NCBI GenBank assembly: GCA_009841115.1
Contig: VXML01000107.1
Location: 248,001-312,000, forward strand
Direction: 5' to 3'
DNA from: Gemmatimonadota bacterium
Lineage (GTDB): Bacteria > Latescibacterota > UBA2968 > UBA8231
DNA length: 64,000 nt
The translations under genes and the position numbers were made by a program. Each line of letters starts with the position of its first letter. The first letter of the stretch is position 1. Below the pieces are notes generated by a model. The model had not been told where the DNA came from. It saw only the letters and a program-made list of their open reading frames with translations, and did not search any database. Below are positions 25,418-33,660 of this stretch, in pieces.

Positions 25418-26491
25418 CTACAGGCCTCCAACCTCAAGCGAGAGGCGTCGCGTTCCCTCCCACTCCTTTAGCTCCACTTGCGCACCGTCGTAGTCAATCC
25501 GTTCAACGCCGGCAAAGTCGCTTGGCACTTCGATGAGAAAGGCGACATATGATCGACTAATAGTCTCGCCTGCATCGATGTAGTCGAAGAGAGTGCGACC
25601 GAAGATGCGTCCCTTTTCCACGAGAAAACCGAAGGGCGTTCCCGGTCCCGTAGTACCGAATTCGAGGCCCCGGGCGAAGGGACGGCCATTGCGGATGTGA
25701 CGCCACGCTCTGAACCAAGGGTACTCAGCGGTTTTCCAAAGGTAGCCTAAGAGCAGGCCGTGCCCCGGCGCAGTGGCGGTGGTCCAGCCGTATTCATCGT
25801 CGATCACATAGACGACCACGGCCGGTTCTTGGTCGTCCACGAGTCGGCGCATATCGACCGGCATCCCCGCGTCGAGGGCTTGAGGCCAGTACACGGCTGG
25901 CTCCTCCGGGTTTGGCATGGGACTGCTGAGCATGAATCCCTTGCGTGCATTGGCGTCCACCAGTGTGCTCTCGTCGAGAAAAGGCGGCCCGATTGTGGGA
26001 TGCTGCACTATGTTGTATATGCGCCCTAGCGCATTGGTGTTAGTTACCTCTTCGCGAACACTGAAGTGTGTCCCCTCTAGCCGTACGACGCGCCGTACGT
26101 GCATCCCCGCCAATGGCAGGTGGGTGCTCATTTCCGCCACGACGGCATCGCCTTGTTGTTCCGGCTCACCGAGGAGTTCCCACATCCGGCTCGCCGCCTC
26201 GCCGTGAAAAGGCATGCCATTGGCCTGCTCTGCGGCCGACGGACGGCCCACGCGGTCCAGACATAGAAAGTGCCCGCGATTGCGCGGCTCCAGCTCGCCG
26301 CCTTCGCCCTCCCACTTGAGCGGATTGATGCCGTTGGACAGCAGGTGAAAATCGACGATACCGCCGCCTGCTAGATCGATGGACAAATGTGCCAGTTCGC
26401 CGCGAAGAGTAATCACAGGCCGCTCAGCGCCTCCTGCTTCCCCCGTCCAGAGGCCAGGGACTATCAGCGCTACGGCTATCCATACTTTCAT
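25418..26491 (-). CDS. secreted galactose mutarotase-fold-like protein, unknown substrate
   Basis: A 357-residue exported protein. AAGGAGG lies 5 bases before the ATG, and residues 1-21 form a signal peptide. The body is rich in beta strands with aromatic loops and resembles the galactose mutarotase/carbohydrate-binding fold (phrases such as LKWEGEGGELEPRNRGHFL, then FSVREEVTNTN and GTPFGFLVEKG). I recall similar annotation in carbohydrate-use loci of uncultivated bacteria, but catalytic residues are not identifiable by eye. Its place between a transporter-like protein and a solute-binding protein supports a role in processing an imported carbohydrate. Confidence 0.55.
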   Translation of the reverse strand: MKVWIAVALIVPGLWTGEAGGAERPVITLRGELAHLSIDLAGGGIVDFHLLSNGINPLKWEGEGGELEPRNRGHFLCLDRVGRPSAAEQANGMPFHGEAASRMWELLGEPEQQGDAVVAEMSTHLPLAGMHVRRVVRLEGTHFSVREEVTNTNALGRIYNIVQHPTIGPPFLDESTLVDANARKGFMLSSPMPNPEEPAVYWPQALDAGMPVDMRRLVDDQEPAVVVYVIDDEYGWTTATAPGHGLLLGYLWKTAEYPWFRAWRHIRNGRPFARGLEFGTTGPGTPFGFLVEKGRIFGRTLFDYIDAGETISRSYVAFLIEVPSDFAGVERIDYDGAQVELKEWEGTRRLSLEVGGL

Positions 26492-26585
26492 ATATCCTCC
26501 TTTGACGATTGTGTCGCCATTTGTTGCGACAAAAGACTCTCATATCCTCACAGTTTCCTTGTCGTCTGCTTGCCAGCGGCAAAGA

Positions 26586-28568
26586 TCAGGGTACTCCCAC
26601 GCTCACCCAATTGCCCACCATGCCCGTCAAGTAGTCTATAGCCATCCAGCTCGCGCCACAGCTAATCTGTCCGGCGATCAGGCCGATGAAGAAGGGCCGT
26701 ATGGTGCGATATAGACGCACCCCTCCATAACGCACGATAAACAACTTAAACAGCCAGCCGATCATAATACTGAACCAACCTACGCTGATCGGCAACGATG
26801 TGGCGATGGGTAGGCCTAGATAGTGAAGTGGCCAGTTGATAAACCGGTGCCGGGCGTACATCAGTCCAGCCATGACTGTGCCGCCCAACCCTGCAAAGGC
26901 AATTCGCGGCAGGGTGATGTCGCTGCCGAGGGGGTTCTGCAGCTTGTCTCCCACGAACCCGAAGATGGTTTGGGGCAGTCCTAAGAAAGCCCAGCGCTGC
27001 AGATTGATCCCCCCGTACGTATAGGCGAGCCACACGGTCATCAGGCCCGAACAGATCGTGCCGATCAGCGCCGCCAGCACAATGGCACCTAGGAGGGGAC
27101 GCGGTCGGCGAACTCCAATGCTGTCCATCATTTTCAGCGCGTGCATTACCGATGCCATCAGTGGGGAACGGATCTCGGAACTCCAGGTGTAGGTGAAGCC
27201 TAGGCTAGTTAGTCCCGTAGGCCCCACGAGCCCTGTCCCAAAGGTGTAAACTGTGAACACGGCCGGGACGAGTTGAGTCCGGGAAAAGCCGACGCCGCCT
27301 TCGGCGATGATGCGAGTTAGGGCAAAAAACGCGGCAAAGGCAGTGCCCACGAAGAAGGGCGTAAGCCACAGCGGCATCCCGCTAGCGTTGAGCCACAGAC
27401 CCATGCCGACCAACCCAACCAATAGCGTAATCACCGCTGCCCGGTAGGACATGATTTCGTCCCTGTCATCTACGTGTGGGGCGGTGCCGAAGGCTTTGCC
27501 GAAGACCGAGGCTAGATGCCGGCGACTGGTCCACAGGACGAACAAAACCAGTGCGATGGTGGCCCCCATTGCCTCGTGGCCGACCGCGACCGTTCCCCCC
27601 CCGCCGACAAAGACCTCTTCGCGCCCTGGGATGTCGTAGCCAATAATATTCAACAGGCCCGACTGTAGCTTCATCAGCACGTGGAAGAACCAGAGGCTAA
27701 ATCCTATTTCTAGGTTCACTAGGTAGGTAAACCCGATAACGGAAAAGCTCAGGAGAATGCGGAACGGGGTGGTATCCCTGAATAGCTCGAAGTAGGTGTT
27801 CGTCTCGATTCTAGGGATGTAGTTGAAATAGGCGTGCAGCCCATGCGTGCTCAGTACGATCCAAGGCAGCGCGATTCCCACCCACAGCAGCGGTTGCCGG
27901 AAAAGGGAGCCTAGGATGTGCCCTGTTTGGGGAGGCCGGAGCATCTCCAACGGCACTTGGGTCAAGGGGAAGACGAGTCGCTCGTGCTCCACCCATTGAC
28001 GCCGGACGATTACCATGCTGCTGATCATCACGGCAAAGAAGGAGGCGATAAAGATCCCCCAGGCCGCGAAGGGCACTAGCCATGCCCCCCACGGGACCGA
28101 GACATGGGAGGGGGCTCCTTCGTAGAAATACTTTATTGCGAGCGGGTCGTGGGGTCCTATCCAATCCGGGATCAAGGGCAAGATCAGCTCGGCCCATTCG
28201 TTCTCCGGCGTGGCGTAATAAGAAGCTCCTGGCAGAACGGGGATCATATTCGCCATCAGCGTCTTCGTCGGGATCGTGGAAGCCACGATCATCATCGTGT
28301 AGATGACGACGAGTTCGCCCGTTGTAAACACCCAGGGAGGATGGATTTTTCGCAGTGCGGTGTTGACTACAAAGGTGAGCAGGAAAAACAGGAACACGGC
28401 ACCGGCCGTGATGGAGTCGGCGTTGAGCGGTGCCGTGTGATGGACGAACTGGACATAGAGCGGGCCAGTTCCAAGGAACGCCGTCAGCAGGCAACCGAGG
28501 AGAAAGGCGCGTACGGTAAACACGCGCCCTCCACCAGCCGGCAAATCCGGCTGCCCCTGCGTAGTCAT
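26586..28568 (-). CDS. polytopic membrane protein, DUF6785-like (OPT-like)
   Basis: A 660-residue integral membrane protein with about a dozen hydrophobic segments. The opening FTVRAFLLGCLLTAFLGT and the loop after the second helix (TGELVVIYTMMIVASTIPT) are the pattern of the DUF6785/DUF6784 group, related in look to oligopeptide transporters. I use ATG 28568, 4 bases after the stop of the enolase gene; the longer frame starts with TTG at 28613 and would overlap that gene by 41 bases. It is probably the uptake or export route for the cluster's substrate. Transport has not been shown for the family. Confidence 0.75.
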   Translation of the reverse strand: MTTQGQPDLPAGGGRVFTVRAFLLGCLLTAFLGTGPLYVQFVHHTAPLNADSITAGAVFLFFLLTFVVNTALRKIHPPWVFTTGELVVIYTMMIVASTIPTKTLMANMIPVLPGASYYATPENEWAELILPLIPDWIGPHDPLAIKYFYEGAPSHVSVPWGAWLVPFAAWGIFIASFFAVMISSMVIVRRQWVEHERLVFPLTQVPLEMLRPPQTGHILGSLFRQPLLWVGIALPWIVLSTHGLHAYFNYIPRIETNTYFELFRDTTPFRILLSFSVIGFTYLVNLEIGFSLWFFHVLMKLQSGLLNIIGYDIPGREEVFVGGGGTVAVGHEAMGATIALVLFVLWTSRRHLASVFGKAFGTAPHVDDRDEIMSYRAAVITLLVGLVGMGLWLNASGMPLWLTPFFVGTAFAAFFALTRIIAEGGVGFSRTQLVPAVFTVYTFGTGLVGPTGLTSLGFTYTWSSEIRSPLMASVMHALKMMDSIGVRRPRPLLGAIVLAALIGTICSGLMTVWLAYTYGGINLQRWAFLGLPQTIFGFVGDKLQNPLGSDITLPRIAFAGLGGTVMAGLMYARHRFINWPLHYLGLPIATSLPISVGWFSIMIGWLFKLFIVRYGGVRLYRTIRPFFIGLIAGQISCGASWMAIDYLTGMVGNWVSVGVP

Positions 28569-28572
28569 AGCA

Positions 28573-29742
28573 TCAGCGCGCGTCGGGGTAGTGGTCGGGG
28601 GGGTGCTTCGCAAGTTCGGATTCGATCAAGTCCGACCCTAGACCGGGCCGTTCCGGTAGAATCAGGTGTCCGTCCTGCACTTCAAAGGGATGACTCATTA
28701 GGTCGTCCCGCCACGGCGCGTCGTCCACATCGAATTCCAAGATGTAGAAATTGGGTACGGTGGCGCATACATTGGCCGACACCAACGTCGTCAGTGGGCT
28801 GTGGCAGTTGTGGGGGGCAAATAGCACGTCATAAGCGTGAGCTAGGTCGGCGAGCCGCCGGCCCATCGCGATCCCGTTCCAGGCTAGGTCGGGCATGACG
28901 ATGTCTTGAGCGTGGAGTTCGAGAAAAGGTCGGAAGTCGGCGGTGCCAAAGAGGCTCTCGCCGGTGCAGATCGTCGTGGTCGTAGATTCGCGAATGGTCC
29001 GCAGGGCCGAGGCGTCGAGGGTCTCCGTCTCAAGCCACATCAGGTCATACGGCTCCAAGGCCCTAGCGAGCCGCGCTGCGCCGCCCAACTTGAAGTGGAA
29101 TCCCACATCCAGTGCGATCCCCACATCCGGTCCGAGGGTCTCCCGGAAGGTGCCAACTATTCGCTCTGCGCGACGCAGGACAGCAGGGGATGCATCGCCG
29201 ACGCCACTTCCGGTACCCAAAGGATCGTCCTCCAAGGGCATAAGGTTTGTCTTGATCGCCGTGAAGCCGCGCTCCAGCACCTCTCTAGCCAATTCCTCCA
29301 AATCGGCAACCGTCCGCACTGGCTGCAATCCCAACTTCTGCGTCCACGGTCCGGTTCGGGTCGTACCGCAGTGAGACCAGTACAGCCGGAGCCGGTCCCG
29401 CATACGGCCGCCGAGCAGTTGCCACACGGGCGCGTTTAGAACCTTGCCGCGGATGTCCCACAGGGCCGAGTCAATGCCGGACATCGCCTTGTAGGCAATG
29501 CCTCCGGTGTGGCGAACCGAGAAGGCGGATAGTTCCCACCAGATCGCCTCGCTCGCCATGGGATCCTTGCCGATAATCCGCTCGGCGTACCGTTCTACCG
29601 TCGCCGCCACGGGTCCGGGAGAGCCCCAATCGGTGCAGTCCCCCCACCCCACGAGGCCCGGGTCGCTGGTTTCGATCTTCACGAAGGTCCAGGGACGGAA
29701 GCCGCCATCTACTATGTACGTCTTGACTCTGGTGATCCGCAT
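28573..29742 (-). CDS. enolase-superfamily dehydratase (mandelate racemase/muconate lactonizing type)
   Basis: A 389-residue acid-sugar dehydratase-like enzyme. Metal ligands are D212 (ALDVGFHF), E238 (MWLETE) and E262 (TGES); H311 (APHNCHSP) is the candidate general acid. The first catalytic motif reads K164-T-N166 rather than KxK, so one-base chemistry (dehydration) is more likely than racemisation. I prefer ATG 29742, which has GGAG 8 bases upstream; the frame's earlier GTG at 29751 would overlap that site. The neighbours suggest the substrate is a sugar acid imported by this cluster. Confidence 0.85.
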   Translation of the reverse strand: MRITRVKTYIVDGGFRPWTFVKIETSDPGLVGWGDCTDWGSPGPVAATVERYAERIIGKDPMASEAIWWELSAFSVRHTGGIAYKAMSGIDSALWDIRGKVLNAPVWQLLGGRMRDRLRLYWSHCGTTRTGPWTQKLGLQPVRTVADLEELAREVLERGFTAIKTNLMPLEDDPLGTGSGVGDASPAVLRRAERIVGTFRETLGPDVGIALDVGFHFKLGGAARLARALEPYDLMWLETETLDASALRTIRESTTTTICTGESLFGTADFRPFLELHAQDIVMPDLAWNGIAMGRRLADLAHAYDVLFAPHNCHSPLTTLVSANVCATVPNFYILEFDVDDAPWRDDLMSHPFEVQDGHLILPERPGLGSDLIESELAKHPPDHYPDAR

Positions 29743-29752
29743 CGCATACACT

Positions 29753-29812
29753 CCAAAAATAAAGGGTGCCGACCGCCCTGGACGCTATCGCGTCCAAGAC
29801 CTGCCGGCACCC
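29753..29812 (-). terminator. nested stem-loop with T-tract between CBM9-like gene and enolase gene
   Basis: Read on the minus strand, the outer arms CGGCACCC/GGGTGCCG (29805-29812 and 29764-29771) enclose an inner hairpin with TGGACGC/GCGTCCA arms (29779-29785 and 29790-29796, 4-base loop). The stem is followed at once by TTTATTTTT. This is a good intrinsic terminator after the CBM9-like gene. The T-tract runs straight into the GGAG site of the enolase gene, so the structure may act as a partial terminator or attenuator inside one operon. Confidence 0.75.
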
Positions 29813-29848
29813 TATCTTCAGAACGATCGCTGCTGCGATCCTTCAGAT

Positions 29849-30784
29849 CTATCGGTACTGCGCCTTGACCCGCGCCCAACTCGTGGCCTCGACGGCCGTC
29901 TGTTGCTCGACGAACTCGATGCCTGGATCAACCGGCGACAGCAACACGTCGGTCGTCCCGTTGGCTGCAGCGCCGGAGGGAGATGTGGACCACTGAGTCT
30001 CTCGCTTCTGGTCCTCTGTGCCTCCTTCGTCGGTGTCGCTGATCATATTGCCCCAATGGATGATCATACCTTCCTGCAGGATGCCCTCGACCGCTTGGTC
30101 TTCGGTGGCGCTCTCGCTGTTGGGCATTTCGGCGATTGGCCGGATCCTGAGTTCGTAGAAGTAGGTGCTCTCGCCGAACTCCTCACCTTCAAAAGTGATC
30201 CCAATGTCGAACCACTTGGTCCCGCTGGTCAGCCAGGGCAAATTCCCTTGCGGCTCATAGAACTGCCACTCCCCTTCCAATGGAGGGTAGGCGAACTTGT
30301 ACTTCTGCAAGGTCACTATGTCCCCATCGTTGAAGGTCTGATCCTCCGACGATTGGTGCTTGAAATTCAATCCGTACTCGACGCTGTCGTCGAGCCAGAA
30401 GCGAGCGGGGTCGGGACGCCCGATGAAGTGCAGGTCGTCGAACACCTCGGTCAGGATGTAAAAGCCGTTTGTCGTTGGGCTCCACCCTAGCTTGTGTTTA
30501 ATCTGGAAGTCCGCGGGGTTGATGTCCCCTTGGGAGGCGTTCTCCAGCACTCGTCCTTCTCGCGTCGCCGCACCGACCGGATACAGCAGTTCGCCCACGG
30601 AACCGTAGGTCTCCACCGGAATGGGGCCCCATTCGACGGGGTTGCCATCGATGACGGGTTCTGCCCCCGGTGGGAACTGCGCCGCCGGGATGAGCAGATC
30701 CGGTGGATCGTGGGCCCACGTTTGGGCCGACAGACCAACAGTTAGGATCGCCGCACCTAGGATGATCCGCTTGCCTAGCATCAT
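29849..30784 (-). CDS. secreted CBM9-like domain protein
   Basis: A 311-residue exported protein. AAGGAGG is 5 bases before the ATG; residues 1-24 form a signal peptide (GAAILTVGLSAQTWA). The mature part resembles carbohydrate-binding family 9-like domains: an opening with VIDGNPVEWGPIPVE, a middle with ILTEVFDDLHF and WLDDSVEYGLNF, and a late FYELRIRPIAEM strand. Family 9-like domains bind sugars or form part of larger secreted enzymes; here it stands alone. It is the first gene of the minus-strand run toward 23627 and is followed by the stem-loop at 29753-29812. Confidence 0.7.
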   Translation of the reverse strand: MMLGKRIILGAAILTVGLSAQTWAHDPPDLLIPAAQFPPGAEPVIDGNPVEWGPIPVETYGSVGELLYPVGAATREGRVLENASQGDINPADFQIKHKLGWSPTTNGFYILTEVFDDLHFIGRPDPARFWLDDSVEYGLNFKHQSSEDQTFNDGDIVTLQKYKFAYPPLEGEWQFYEPQGNLPWLTSGTKWFDIGITFEGEEFGESTYFYELRIRPIAEMPNSESATEDQAVEGILQEGMIIHWGNMISDTDEGGTEDQKRETQWSTSPSGAAANGTTDVLLSPVDPGIEFVEQQTAVEATSWARVKAQYR

Positions 30785-30854
30785 TCAAACCTCCTTTTGG
30801 GAGTGAGATAGTTGCAATAGACTGCTACACGACAATGTGCCTCTTTCAATGCCT

Positions 30855-30883
30855 ACCATAAGGAAATCCCGCCTCGCTATCAA
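30855..30883 (-). promoter_or_regulatory. candidate sigma-70-like promoter for the CBM9-like gene
   Basis: On the minus strand TTGATA (30878-30883) and TATGGT (30855-30860) are separated by 17 bases, about 70 bases before the ATG at 30784. The match is fair, not strong. It sits in the 128-base spacer after the last gene of the surface-protein operon. Confidence 0.4.
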
Positions 30884-30912
30884 GCCTTTTTTAGACGAAG
30901 TTTTCTACCCGA

Positions 30913-33624
30913 TTACCGCAGATTCTCCAGACCAGCAAAGACGGAAATGAACGCACGCGTATTGGTGAAGCTCTCCTCGCCCTCTGGATTCCTGCGCTCC
31001 AACAGAATCCCCGATTGCATCGTGATCACATAGCCGAGGTACGAAGACCAGTTAGTCGCTTGAAAGGCGATCGATTGGGAATGGAAGTCCCCTTCTTCGT
31101 CGCCGAAGTCTTTCTGGAACAGAAACTCGCTGCCCATCTGTAGCTGCGTGGAGTGCAGAACATCCAGCACGGCGAATGCGCCAAACAGCTCGGTGAGCGT
31201 CTCCTTGTCCTCTGCGTCGAATAGGCCGCGGGACTGCTTTCTGTATTCGCTCTTCCAGAAGGGCTGCAATCCCACTCGTCCCAATTCCCGCTGGTACATC
31301 GCCTTGTTGATCAATCCAAAGAAGAACTCGTTTTCGTCCAATCCTATCCGGCGACGTTCCTCGCGAGCCATGCGCTGATGGAAGAGCACGTGGTTCAGTT
31401 TAGATTCGATCAGTATTTTTTCTGTCTTGAGTTGATGACCGATGAAGAATTGATTGACGAAACTGTCGCGCCCCAAGAGAGGATCTTCCATCTCGCGCTT
31501 GCTTTCTTGGGGTTCGGCCAGATCAATCAGCGTCTCGGGTGCATACTGGAGTAGCGGATCCTCAATGTCGTCCTGCACGGATTTGACCATCTCGTACATT
31601 CTCACGCGGCCATAACGCGGCCAAGTCTCGTCGTAGTCTAACATGCCATAGACCATGTGATTCTTCTGATCCGAAGAGATTAGCTGCTCTCGCAGGATTC
31701 CGCCCAGAATTCTCAGACCCGGTCGCAGGCGGAATCCCGTATAGACGTTCCACCCGTCGTGATCTCTGTCGTAGGGATAGTCGGGGTCCTTGTCGTTTTC
31801 GTAGAGATCGGGCCAGAAGTTGTTGTTCATGTCCCGTCCCCACAGCATTTCCGGGCGGTCCACCCACAACCGAATAAATGGTTCCCTCCAGTCGGGAATT
31901 GCATTGCGCCGGACCTCGTTATCGTTTTGGTTGAAGTCCGGTTGGAAGTCCCCATTCTGATCCCACCCTGGAAAGATCAGAAGATCCGGGAATAGCCAGT
32001 CCCCGCGAAAGGCATCGGGGACGCGATCTTGGTCGTCGTTGTCCTCTACGAGATCGACCTTGTTCTGCGGTGCCTCGTAATCGATGAATCCGTTTTCGTT
32101 TGAGATAAATGTCGTCGTGTTGTACTGGGGATCAATTCTATAGGCTTCGGCAAAACCAAACCAGCGTCCGCGTTGGTTGGACACGTTGATCAGCCAAGCA
32201 TCGTTGTGCGGCTCGTCCGTCAGCCCGGAGCTGGTCCTGTGGATCTCCTGGGAGACATTTGGATACTGGCGGATATTCCAGTTTCGATCGAACTCTCCGT
32301 ATAGCCGAAAGCCCAACACGTCGGAGACGCTGAGGCTGCCGCCGAGGATTTGGGTGGCCGTTGGCAAGCCGTACTCAAACCGCAGGGTCCGAAGATTGCT
32401 CAAATCCTGGATATTCCCCTCAGCTTGGGTGACCGGAAGCAACACTCTCGCACCCGCGGAATTCAACTGGCGGTCGGAACTCATCGAGATGTCGTAGTCG
32501 TTGGCAACAGTGAGTTCGAATTCGACCTTTGTGATCTCGTCCTTGGCACCGCTTGCGCGGTGGACAAAAATCTGGTCATCGAAGGAGTAGAGGAGCCGGA
32601 TTTCTTCACTGCCGTTGGCCTCCAACCGTCCCCCCGCTGGGATGCCGCCCTCCAATACGGGTTCGAAGCCTATCTCCTTGCCCCGGTTGACGAGGCCGCT
32701 TTCATAGGTGATGATGATGTCCGAGGAGCCGGGGAAGAACGCAGCTCCGCCCGTGCCGTCCTCCGGCGATTCATCGCGGAGTACGATCTCAATCGCGGAG
32801 ATGGGCACGGCATTCTGATCTTCCGTTAGCCTTCCTTTGAACAAGCTCGCCACCGGTGCCTCGTCGATCTTCGAGTTCGACTGATGGGAGTTAACCCCGT
32901 GTACGCCCAACGTCACGAAATCGCCGACAGCAGCCGTAAACCGTCCGCCGAAAAAGGTCGTGGTATTGGTGCGCCGGTCGTCCCGGTTAAAGGTCAGCCG
33001 AGGGCCACTAATTCTAGAAAAGATCAGCGTCTGCTGGTACTTATCCGTCGCCATGTCGAACTGGATTCCGTCCATTTGGACTTTGCTCAAAACCAGCGGC
33101 GTAAGGGTCGTCCGCAGCGTGTTGGACGTTGTCAGCGCGTAGTACGTACCCCCTTTTGCATCGGCGGCGACTACGACTTGGCTGAACCACCGTTCGAATC
33201 GATTCCCCTTGAAGAGCCGGTTGCCGAACTCTTCGGGTGTGTTCTGCTCCGTGTTGTAGATGAGCCATCCCTTGGATACGGCATTGCCGAACATGTCGTA
33301 GAGGTAGTCGCCCTCGATGCCGGGAGCGACGTAGCGATCAAAATCAGTGCGGGCGTAGTTGGTCGTCTGCCACTGCCGCCATCGGTATTCGGCGAACAAC
33401 TCTTGGGGCACGTACCACTTGCGCACCGCTGGATCAACCGAGTTGAGCGCTACTTGCACTCCTTGGGGCAGAAAGCTCGTCTCGTGCCCCCATTGCGTTC
33501 CCAGTCGATTCCCATAGTCGGGCCGACTGCCCGACTGGGCACTCGTTTCCCCGGCCATTCCCAACACCGCGGCCACAACGACGAGCTTCAGACTACGTCT
33601 CATTGTGTTTGTACAACTCGACAC
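30913..33624 (-). CDS. large outer-membrane-type protein, unknown family (paralogue of 40100-42766)
   Basis: A 903-residue exported protein, last gene of the minus-strand surface operon. A signal peptide (SLKLVVVAAVLGMAGETSAQ) is followed by a conserved N-terminal block (DPAVRKWYVPQELFAEY) shared with the 888-residue paralogue. The protein is rich in alternating beta-strand segments with many Trp/Tyr/Phe, and carries an Asp/Asn-rich stretch at about 550-630 (GWDQNGDFQPDFNQNDNE, RDMNNNFWPDLYENDKDPD) that looks like calcium-binding loops. It ends in AFISVFAGLENLR. I do not recognise the family; a surface barrel or solenoid is likely. Start GTG 33624 (GAGGA 4 bases upstream); ATG 33603 is an alternative. 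Confidence 0.7.
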   Translation of the reverse strand: MSSCTNTMRRSLKLVVVAAVLGMAGETSAQSGSRPDYGNRLGTQWGHETSFLPQGVQVALNSVDPAVRKWYVPQELFAEYRWRQWQTTNYARTDFDRYVAPGIEGDYLYDMFGNAVSKGWLIYNTEQNTPEEFGNRLFKGNRFERWFSQVVVAADAKGGTYYALTTSNTLRTTLTPLVLSKVQMDGIQFDMATDKYQQTLIFSRISGPRLTFNRDDRRTNTTTFFGGRFTAAVGDFVTLGVHGVNSHQSNSKIDEAPVASLFKGRLTEDQNAVPISAIEIVLRDESPEDGTGGAAFFPGSSDIIITYESGLVNRGKEIGFEPVLEGGIPAGGRLEANGSEEIRLLYSFDDQIFVHRASGAKDEITKVEFELTVANDYDISMSSDRQLNSAGARVLLPVTQAEGNIQDLSNLRTLRFEYGLPTATQILGGSLSVSDVLGFRLYGEFDRNWNIRQYPNVSQEIHRTSSGLTDEPHNDAWLINVSNQRGRWFGFAEAYRIDPQYNTTTFISNENGFIDYEAPQNKVDLVEDNDDQDRVPDAFRGDWLFPDLLIFPGWDQNGDFQPDFNQNDNEVRRNAIPDWREPFIRLWVDRPEMLWGRDMNNNFWPDLYENDKDPDYPYDRDHDGWNVYTGFRLRPGLRILGGILREQLISSDQKNHMVYGMLDYDETWPRYGRVRMYEMVKSVQDDIEDPLLQYAPETLIDLAEPQESKREMEDPLLGRDSFVNQFFIGHQLKTEKILIESKLNHVLFHQRMAREERRRIGLDENEFFFGLINKAMYQRELGRVGLQPFWKSEYRKQSRGLFDAEDKETLTELFGAFAVLDVLHSTQLQMGSEFLFQKDFGDEEGDFHSQSIAFQATNWSSYLGYVITMQSGILLERRNPEGEESFTNTRAFISVFAGLENLR

Positions 33625-33660
33625 TAGATCCTCAATAGCTATGCGACCTATCCAGCGGAC

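Noticed and set aside
29753-29812. Riboswitch aptamer ahead of the enolase gene
   Set aside because: Only about 60 bases with two simple stems; no conserved aptamer elements are visible, so a terminator explains it better.
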